A stretch of 64,000 bases of DNA from Sinosporangium siamense (GTDB lineage Bacteria; Actinomycetota; Actinomycetes; Streptosporangiales; Streptosporangiaceae): the NCBI RefSeq assembly GCF_016863435.1, contig NZ_BOOW01000028.1, positions 62,001 through 126,000 on the forward strand, written 5' to 3'. Under the pieces are notes generated by a model. That model had not been told where the DNA came from. It saw only the letters and a program-made list of their open reading frames with translations, and made no database searches. A program made the position numbers and the translations under genes. Of the stretch, positions 58,978 to 64,000 are shown piece after piece (the stretch's first letter is position 1; every line of letters starts with the position of its first letter).

Positions 58978-60402
58978 ATGATGGCGGCCATGAGCAACCG
59001 CAACCCGCGGCCGCGATCCCCGCGCGAGATCATGACCGAGCTACACGGCTCGCTGGACCGCCGCTACCGCCCGGAAGACGTCGCCGACCTGGTGCTTCAG
59101 GCGCTGGAGGAACGGCTGACCCGGCGCGAGCGTGTAGTGCTGAAGCGCGCGGCCATGCACTCCTCGCGAGGCGCGGCCGGGTTTTCGTCCATGTCGGGCG
59201 ACTACGCCCGCCCAGTGGGCGGGGCACGGCAGGTCGCCGCGGCCGCCCGGTTGTTCGGGCGGTCGGCCGAGGTGGATGCGGACGATCCGGAGTCGCTGCT
59301 TGAGTTCGCCGCGAGCATGGGTGGCCCGATCCGATGGACGCCCGGCCACAGTGACTTCCTAGCCGATCGGCTCAACCGGCAGGCTCGCGACGCGGCCGGG
59401 ATGGATCTTTCCAAGCGGCAGTACAACCGGCGCTTCCGGATGCTGACCAGGCTCTCGGCCAAGGCCGGGACACTGGCCGCCGAGCAGGACAAGCGGCACC
59501 TGCTCATGGTCGGCGTGACCGGATTCGCGGCAGAGGTGCCGCTGGAGCGCTTCGCCGCGGACGTCGACGCCGCCTGCTTCGTGGCTTACTACACCGCGCG
59601 CCGCAAGCTGCGCAGGGAGTTCAGCCTGGCCGGGCGGGACAACCCGTTCGACGAGATCGCCGCGCTGCTGCTGGATCGGTGCACGAGCCGGTCCGACTGG
59701 TGGATGATCGCCCAGGTGCGCACCAGCCCGGACGTGCTGGAGCACCTGAGCGACCAGGAGCGCGGCCTTCTGCTCGGCCGATGGTCGGCGGTCCTGCGGC
59801 ACAGTGCGGCGATGCTGCGCGAGCGCTGGCAGCCGGGCACCGATCGCGAGACGATGATCGTACGGCGTGGCCACGACTCCACCACCTGGAACAACTTGGC
59901 CGTCGCCTACAACGCCGCCCGCACGGGCTGGCTGGCCTGCTTGAGCGCGCTGAACGCCTTGGAACTGCTGGACGCGGCATGTCCCGGCAAGATGATGCGG
60001 CTGATGGCCGCCGACCTGGCCGCCTGGCACAGTGCCACCGGCGGCGATGTCGATCCCAATACAAAGGTGTGGGCAGCGCTGCCGCCCCCGTGGGCGGTGC
60101 TCGACGGCACCGCGACCTGCACCCGCGCCGACGTCGAGTCCGCCTGCTGCCGCGCCGGCCTCGATCCGGCCTCCTCCGGCTGGACGGCGCCCGCGCCGCA
60201 GCGAGCCACGGCGGTGTTCCGGCCCACGCCGGAGCTGGTCCACGGCGTGAGCGTCGCCGACCCGGTTTGGGCGGCGCTGCTGCGCCGAGCCGGAGTCTTC
60301 AGCGGCAAGGGCGTCAAGCAGGAACTCGCCGCCGAGGCCCGACACGGGCTGCGGTCGGGTGTCGTGCTCAGTGATCTGCCGGTGAAGGACCCTCCCGTAT
60401 AA
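58978..60402 (+). CDS. conserved-looking orphan protein of about 474 residues
   Basis: A long soluble protein of unrecognised family with consistent codon use. Notable parts: PREIMTELHGSLDRRYRPED at the N terminus, RRERVVLKRAAMHSSRGAAG, a MDLSKRQYNRRFRMLTRLS basic helix (about residue 140), HLLMVGVTGFAAEVPLERFA, DACFVAYYTARRKLRREFS and a tryptophan-rich NTKVWAALPPPWAVLDGTAT. No signal, membrane segment or nucleotide motif. Start could be ATG 58978, 58981 or 58990; none has a good ribosome site. It is followed by two tRNA-like genes. Basic helices hint at nucleic-acid contact, but that is speculation. Confidence 0.75.
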   Translation: MMAAMSNRNPRPRSPREIMTELHGSLDRRYRPEDVADLVLQALEERLTRRERVVLKRAAMHSSRGAAGFSSMSGDYARPVGGARQVAAAARLFGRSAEVDADDPESLLEFAASMGGPIRWTPGHSDFLADRLNRQARDAAGMDLSKRQYNRRFRMLTRLSAKAGTLAAEQDKRHLLMVGVTGFAAEVPLERFAADVDAACFVAYYTARRKLRREFSLAGRDNPFDEIAALLLDRCTSRSDWWMIAQVRTSPDVLEHLSDQERGLLLGRWSAVLRHSAAMLRERWQPGTDRETMIVRRGHDSTTWNNLAVAYNAARTGWLACLSALNALELLDAACPGKMMRLMAADLAAWHSATGGDVDPNTKVWAALPPPWAVLDGTATCTRADVESACCRAGLDPASSGWTAPAPQRATAVFRPTPELVHGVSVADPVWAALLRRAGVFSGKGVKQELAAEARHGLRSGVVLSDLPVKDPPV

Positions 60403-60446
60403 AGGGGTGGCGCGAACCGGCCGGCGCCGAGCAGACTGAACACGGC

Positions 60447-60518
60447 CACGCCGTAGTTCAGTGGTAGAACGCCTGGCTCTTCACCAGGTGGACGCCGGTT
60501 CGAGCCCGGTCGGCGATG
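60447..60518 (+). tRNA. tRNA-like gene, anticodon loop reads CTT (atypical)
   Basis: A cloverleaf can be drawn: D arm GTTC/GAAC with AGTGGTA loop, anticodon stem CCTGG/CCAGG with loop CTCTTCA, variable TGGAC, and T arm GCCGG TTCGAGC CCGGT. The acceptor pairs only five bases (CGCCG/CGGCG), the two outer pairs fail, and position 37 is C instead of a purine. By position the anticodon is CTT (Lys). It is very similar to the tRNA-like gene 8 bp downstream. It may be a decayed or special-purpose tRNA; no CCA is encoded. Confidence 0.55.
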
Positions 60519-60526
60519 GGTGAGGC

Positions 60527-60598
60527 CTCGTTGTAGCTCAGTGGTAGAGCGCCCGGCTCGGGTCCGGGTGGACGCCGGTTCGAGCCCGGTCAACGAGG
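60527..60598 (+). tRNA. tRNA-like gene, anticodon CGG (Pro by position)
   Basis: A good cloverleaf: acceptor CTCGTTG/CAACGAG (extendable by two further pairs to GC...GC), D arm GCTC/GAGC, anticodon stem CCCGG/CCGGG with loop CTCGGGT (anticodon CGG with G37), variable TGGAC and T arm GCCGG TTCGAGC CCGGT. G35, G36 and C1-G72 fit prolyl-tRNA, but the discriminator appears to be G instead of A and CCA is not encoded. It shares nearly all non-anticodon positions with the tRNA-like gene before it. Confidence 0.65.
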
Positions 60599-60678
60599 CC
60601 GCCGCGCCCGCCGCCGCCTATCGCGCCAGGCCCGCTTCCGGCGGGGCGCGCTGCCCTTTACCTCGCCAGGCCCGCGCC

Positions 60679-61800
60679 TCATGACGACGGAAGCCGGATC
60701 GCGTTCTTCACCTGCTCCAGCGGGCTCTCCTCCGAGGGGACCTCTTCCAGGCGCCGGTGGTTGCTCTCCACGAGTGCCTGGTTGAGCTCCGCCCAGGGCC
60801 GCATGCGCTCCTCGTAGGCCGCGAACGCGGTCTCGTGGCCCGACCGGGCCAGCTCGGCGGCCAGGACATATGCGCCGACAAGTGCCTGGCTAGTGCCCTG
60901 GCCCGACAGCGGTGAGTCGCAGTAGCCGGCGTCGCCGAGCAGTGTCACCCGGCCCTCCGACCAGCGCTCCATGCGGACCTGGGCCATGGAGTCGAAGTAG
61001 AAGTCGGGCGCGTCCCACATCGCCTTGAGCAGCCGGGGCACCTCCCAGCGCCCATGCGCGAAGCGCTCGGCGACCAGCCGCTTCTGCGCCTCGACATCCC
61101 GATGGTCGTACGCCACGGGCTCCCCGGCCTTGAAACCGAGGTTGACGCGAAGCTCGGTGTTGCCGCGCACGGGATAGATCACGCCGCCGATGTCTCCGTC
61201 GTTGAACCAGGTCTGCCAGTTCTCCAGACTCAGATAGTTGTCCACGGAGAAGATCGACACATACGTCCCCAGGTGATGGACGAACTCCCGCTCGGGACCG
61301 AACACCAGCCGGCGGACATTGGAGTGCAGGCCGTCCGCGCCGACCACGAGATCGAAATCGCGCGGCGCCGCCCGCTCGAAGGTGGCCCTCACCCCGTGCT
61401 CGTCCTGAACCCGCGAGGTGATCGAGTCGCCGAACAGATACTCGACGCCGGCCTCCGTTCTGTCGTGAATCAGCCGGCTCAGGTCCTCGCGGAGCAGCTC
61501 GACGTCGTCGCTGTCGAGGCGCCCGCTGGACAACGCCACCTCTTCCGACCGCCACAGCTCCTTGCCGTCGCCGTCGAGCATCGACATGCCGTTCATGTGA
61601 GTATGGCACTGCCGTACGCCGGCCAGGATCCCCATGCGTTCGGCGACGGTGAGCGCGACGCCGCGCACGTTGACCGCCTGGCCACCGGGACGGAGGGCGG
61701 GGGCGCGCTCGACCACGGTCACGGTGAAGCCGCGGCGGCGCAGGAAGCAGGCCAGCGCGGGACCGGCGATGCTCGCGCCGGAGATCAGTACAGAAGTCAT
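60679..61800 (-). CDS. FAD-dependent monooxygenase (TetX/PHBH-like)
   Basis: A 373-residue class A flavoprotein monooxygenase: VLISGASIAGPALACFLRRR (FAD Rossmann motif), DFDLVVGADGLHSNVRRLVF (DG motif, about residue 155) and RVTLLGDAGYCDSPLSGQGT (GD motif, about 285). ATG 61800 follows AAGGGA. It is divergent from a GntR-TetR double regulator across a 92-bp spacer with two palindromic sites. It probably inactivates or modifies an aromatic compound or antibiotic. Confidence 0.93.
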   Translation of the reverse strand: MTSVLISGASIAGPALACFLRRRGFTVTVVERAPALRPGGQAVNVRGVALTVAERMGILAGVRQCHTHMNGMSMLDGDGKELWRSEEVALSSGRLDSDDVELLREDLSRLIHDRTEAGVEYLFGDSITSRVQDEHGVRATFERAAPRDFDLVVGADGLHSNVRRLVFGPEREFVHHLGTYVSIFSVDNYLSLENWQTWFNDGDIGGVIYPVRGNTELRVNLGFKAGEPVAYDHRDVEAQKRLVAERFAHGRWEVPRLLKAMWDAPDFYFDSMAQVRMERWSEGRVTLLGDAGYCDSPLSGQGTSQALVGAYVLAAELARSGHETAFAAYEERMRPWAELNQALVESNHRRLEEVPSEESPLEQVKNAIRLPSS

Positions 61801-61837
61801 GGTCCCTTGATAGCCCCAGTGGGCGTGGATCCCCCAA

Positions 61838-61886
61838 CTGTGCTAGAACAGATCGACCCTGACCGGCCAGATCTGTACTAGGACAG
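61838..61886. promoter_or_regulatory. two CTGTnCTAGnACAG operators
   Basis: CTGTGCTAGAACAG (61838-61851) and CTGTACTAGGACAG (61873-61886) are near-identical 14-bp palindromes with consensus CTGTnCTAGnACAG, 35 bp centre to centre, in the spacer between the monooxygenase and the GntR-TetR regulator. The second lies 7 bp before the regulator start codon. Confidence 0.85.
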
Positions 61887-61892
61887 TGTTCC

Positions 61893-62798
61893 GTGGAAGC
61901 TCCGTACCGGCGCATCGCCGCCGACCTCCGGCGGCGCATCCGGGCGGGTGAGCTCGCACCGGGCGACAAGACGCCGTCCACCCGCGCGATCGCCCGCGAT
62001 TTCGGGGTCGCCCTGGCCACCGCGGTGCGGGCTCTCGCCGTGCTCAAGGAGGAGGGCCTGGTGGAGGCCAGGCCCCGGTCGGGGACGGTGGTGGCGGCCA
62101 CACTGAGCAGGCCGCGGCGACATCACGGTACGGCAGAGCTGACGCGGGAGCGGATCGTGCGCGAAGCGATCGCGATCGCCGACGCGGAAGGGCTCAGCAC
62201 CGTGACCGTTCGCTCGGTGGCCGTGCGTCTCGGCGTGTCGGCCCCGGCGATCTACCGGCACGTGCGCGGCAGGGACGACCTGGTGCGGACCATGGCGGAC
62301 CTCGCATACGGCGAGGAACGCTACCCGGATGCCAAGCTCGGCCGGCGGGACCGGCTGGAGATGGTCGCCCGCGTGTTGTGGCGGATCTACCGGCGACATC
62401 CCTGGCTGCCTCACCTGACCCCGCTTGGGCGCCCGCTGCCGCTGCCCGGCGTGGTCGGGCACGGCGAGCAGTTGCTGCTCGCCCTTGACGGGCTCGGCCT
62501 TGACCCGGCGACCATGATGACCACCGAGGTCATGCTCTACGCATATGTGCAAGGCCTTGCCGTACACCTCGAGCGGGAGGCCCAGGCGACTTCGGCCACG
62601 GGCCTGTCCGAAGAGCAGTGGGTCGACACCCAGGCCGGGGCGATCAACGCCATGTTCTTCACCGGGCGAGCGCCGTTGTCCGCCAAGCTGATCAGTGACC
62701 TCGGTCCGGACGGCTTCGACTTCGACCTGGACAGGATCTTCGAGTTCGGGCTTCAGACACTTCTCAACGGCCTAGGCATCGGGAAGGCCGGCTGGTAA
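61893..62798 (+). CDS. double-HTH regulator: GntR winged helix fused to TetR
   Basis: A 301-residue protein from GTG 61893. Residues 1-72 form a GntR winged helix (YRRIAADLRRRIRAGELAPG, TRAIARDFGVALATAVRALA, EGLVEARPRSGTVVA). After a short linker, residues about 82-140 form a TetR helix-turn-helix (IVREAIAIADAEGLSTVTVR, VRLGVSAPAIYRHVRGRDDL) and the rest a TetR_C_1-like ligand domain. It has no visible ribosome site, so the transcript may be leaderless. It likely controls itself and the divergent monooxygenase through the twin operators. Confidence 0.92.
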   Translation: MEAPYRRIAADLRRRIRAGELAPGDKTPSTRAIARDFGVALATAVRALAVLKEEGLVEARPRSGTVVAATLSRPRRHHGTAELTRERIVREAIAIADAEGLSTVTVRSVAVRLGVSAPAIYRHVRGRDDLVRTMADLAYGEERYPDAKLGRRDRLEMVARVLWRIYRRHPWLPHLTPLGRPLPLPGVVGHGEQLLLALDGLGLDPATMMTTEVMLYAYVQGLAVHLEREAQATSATGLSEEQWVDTQAGAINAMFFTGRAPLSAKLISDLGPDGFDFDLDRIFEFGLQTLLNGLGIGKAGW

Positions 62799-63009
62799 GG
62801 CGCCGACATGCCTCGACCGGCCTTCCGCGGCGGGGAGCCACGTCACCCCAGCTTTCCCGGACGGTCCACCGCACGTCCGCGTCCACCCGCTCGGCGAGCC
62901 GGTCGGCCAGCTCGGCGGTGAGCCGCGCAACCACCTGGGCCGGATAGTCAGGCGGGGTCGCCACGAGTCCGACGACGATCTCCGGCCGATGCCGATCACT
63001 GGTGGCCAT
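62764..63009 (-). pseudogene. N-terminal fragment of an actinobacterial membrane protein
   Basis: The frame starts well (ATG 63009 after GGGAGGAG) with RPEIVVGLVATPPDYPAQVV, LTAELADRLAERVDADVRWT and VRESW, the cytoplasmic N terminus of a roughly 400-residue actinobacterial protein that normally continues with further domains and C-terminal membrane helices. After about residue 58 it continues with an unrelated basic stretch (PVEACRRLTSRPSRCLGR) antisense to the end of the regulator gene. The rest of the gene is deleted. Confidence 0.65.
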
Positions 63010-63473
63010 TGACGCTCCTCCCGGTAGCCGGGAGAATCCCAGGACTGACTACCCGCTGTCACGCGACACATGCGTAACGTATCGACTCATGCGCCAAATG
63101 GGGGTTCTGTTCTGCTTGGTGATGGGTCGGCGTAGCGTAGATGATCGCTCCGATGCCTCAGGGCCACGATCTTCATCGTCCGAGCAGCATCGCTCCAGAT
63201 CCTTCGCCTGCATCGAACTCTCCTTCACCTTCAGGCACGCGAATACGGCAGAAGGGATCACACGCGGGGATAGTCGCTGGTCAGCGTTGGAGGGGTGCTG
63301 CAAAGCGCCTTTGATAGCTTTGGGATGTGGAGAAGGCTGAGCAGCGGCTCGTCACCGAGCGGCCGCCGAGACCGGCGAACTGGTCGTCGGCGACGCCCTC
63401 GACGGGGCGGTCATCCATGTCGCACTGACCGGCGGCACACTCTTGGTACGCAAGGGAATCCGGAGGTCTGGCC
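63010..63473. other. intergenic stretch, possible fragment
   Basis: About 460 bp with no intact gene. Just before the thioredoxin gene, a plus-strand frame reads ETGELVVGDALDGAVIHVAL and continues into the thioredoxin ribosome site; it could be the end of a lost gene but has no start or clear family. The region 63040-63300 is slightly richer in A and T. Confidence 0.35.
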
Positions 63474-63914
63474 ATGCGGTCACAGACCAAGGACGCAAGC
63501 GTCGTTCAATGCTCGAAATGCGGTCGGAGGAACCGGCCGCCCAGGGCCGCCTCGGGGATCCCGCAGTGCGGCGACTGCCACCAGCCGCTTCCCTGGGTCA
63601 CCAAGGTGGGGGACGGCGACTTTAGCGAGGTCGTCGAGGCGGCCCGGATCCCGGCGGCCGTCAACCTCTGGGCACCTTGGGGCGGCCGCCCGTGCCGCAT
63701 GGTCAGCCCGGCGCTGGAGCAGGTCGCGGCTGATCTTGCCGGTCGCCTGAAGCTGGTGAAGGTGAACGAAGCGCCCCGGCTCTCGGAACGCTTCCCCGTA
63801 CAGGCCATCTCGACCCTTGCCGTGATCGATCAGGGCCGGGTCGTCACCCGGCGATCGGGCGCGGCGCCGGCTCCCGCCCTACGCGAATGGGTGAACGATG
63901 CGCTGGCCGCCTGA
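63474..63914 (+). CDS. thioredoxin with N-terminal zinc ribbon and altered active site
   Basis: A 146-residue Trx2/TrxC-like protein. Residues about 13-38 hold a zinc ribbon (CSKCGRRN ... CGDC). The thioredoxin fold follows (VVEAARIPAAVNLWAPW, VSPALEQVAADLAGRLKLVK, QAISTLAVIDQGRVVTR). The expected WCGPC reads WGGRPC: the first, attacking cysteine is glycine and one residue is inserted. ATG 63474 follows CGGAGG. Its stop overlaps the next gene by 17 bp. Redox activity of the ordinary kind seems impossible unless the sequence is wrong. Confidence 0.88.
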   Translation: MRSQTKDASVVQCSKCGRRNRPPRAASGIPQCGDCHQPLPWVTKVGDGDFSEVVEAARIPAAVNLWAPWGGRPCRMVSPALEQVAADLAGRLKLVKVNEAPRLSERFPVQAISTLAVIDQGRVVTRRSGAAPAPALREWVNDALAA

Positions 63915-64000
63915 GCTTGGCGAGACGCCGGACCCGCAGGGGGCCTACCCCCGACTGAGCGACGCGCAGCTCCAGGCGCTGGCCCCGCACGGCGAGCGGC
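63898..64000 (+). CDS. N terminus of an FAD-dependent (thioredoxin-reductase-like) oxidoreductase, partial
   Basis: ATG 63898 opens a frame to the window edge: MRWPPELGETPDPQGAYPRL, then SDAQLQALAPHGER. The GAYPRLSDAQ pattern is known to me from actinobacterial thioredoxin-reductase-like proteins that begin with a cyclic-nucleotide-binding domain. Overlap of 17 bp with the thioredoxin gene suggests coupled expression of the two. Only 34 codons are visible. Confidence 0.6.
   Translation, partial: MRWPPELGETPDPQGAYPRLSDAQLQALAPHGER

Noticed and set aside
1-64000. CRISPR array, transposase, integrase, phage or secondary-metabolite cluster
   Set aside because: No repeat-spacer pattern, no DDE/HUH or recombinase motifs, no structural phage genes and no PKS/NRPS modules were seen.

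Overview
The window reads as a chromosomal segment of a high-GC Gram-positive actinomycete. Third codon positions are mostly G or C, GTG and even TTG starts are frequent, operons are joined by ATGA/GTGA overlaps, and F420-type oxidoreductases, SigE/SigJ-like sigma factors, DUF1707, SPFH/GPP34 and DrrAB-like exporters are present. A Streptosporangiaceae-like origin (Nonomuraea/Streptosporangium type) is my inference; no rRNA or other species marker is present. There are no transposases, phage structural genes, CRISPR arrays or large biosynthetic clusters.

Layout. 1-1.7 kb: tail of an unknown gene, a VOC protein and an alpha/beta hydrolase. 1.9-5.6 kb: a 1238-residue secreted protein joining a beta-helix domain, a CdtB-type DNase I-like nuclease and a ricin-like lectin module, closed by a terminator; this is the most striking gene. 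5.8-15.1 kb: a large LuxR-type (LAL) regulator, a truncated NmrA-like gene with a MarR regulator, an XRE/MmyB regulator, a beta-lactamase/VOC chimera, and a DrrAB-like exporter with a divergent TetR regulator and twin operators. 15.3-22.6 kb: lipoprotein peptidase, methyltransferase, GNAT protein, and an MFS/PPOX/LLM operon with a divergent MarR regulator and palindromic operator. 22.6-25.2 kb: a MerR-HEAT regulator with a HEAT protein under a MerR-type promoter, and a DUF2975/XRE pair. 25.6-28.3 kb: MarR divergent from MFS plus nitroreductase. 28.8-33.7 kb: a tightly coupled GntR/ABC/permease/S41 protease/PAF-acetylhydrolase-like operon.

34-37 kb is littered with gene remnants. 37.1-41.5 kb holds a membrane protein with a NarL-type two-component system, and a SigE-like sigma factor coupled to a beta-propeller-like membrane protein. 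41.8-49.3 kb contains an HxlR remnant divergent from an MFS gene, an aminotransferase with an XRE-cupin regulator, a second XRE-cupin regulator with a methyltransferase and DinB protein, and a second ABC-2 exporter. 49.7-56.6 kb has two tiny ORFs behind an A+T-rich repeat promoter, a hydrolase, an FAD hydroxylase, an SPFH/RHH/GPP34 operon behind a perfect palindrome, a TetR regulator and an internally deleted SDR. 56.6-64 kb has an FAD oxidoreductase with a frameshifted ECF41-type sigma factor, a long orphan protein followed by two tRNA-like genes, an FAD monooxygenase with a GntR-TetR double-HTH regulator, and a thioredoxin lacking its first active-site cysteine next to the start of its probable reductase.

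Two themes run through the window. First, a regulator repeatedly faces its efflux pump or oxidoreductase across a short spacer with a visible inverted or direct repeat, a typical xenobiotic-response architecture. Second, at least nine genes are remnants, chimeras or have in-frame internal deletions without any mobile element, suggesting genome decay by short-range deletion (or, to be excluded, assembly collapse).
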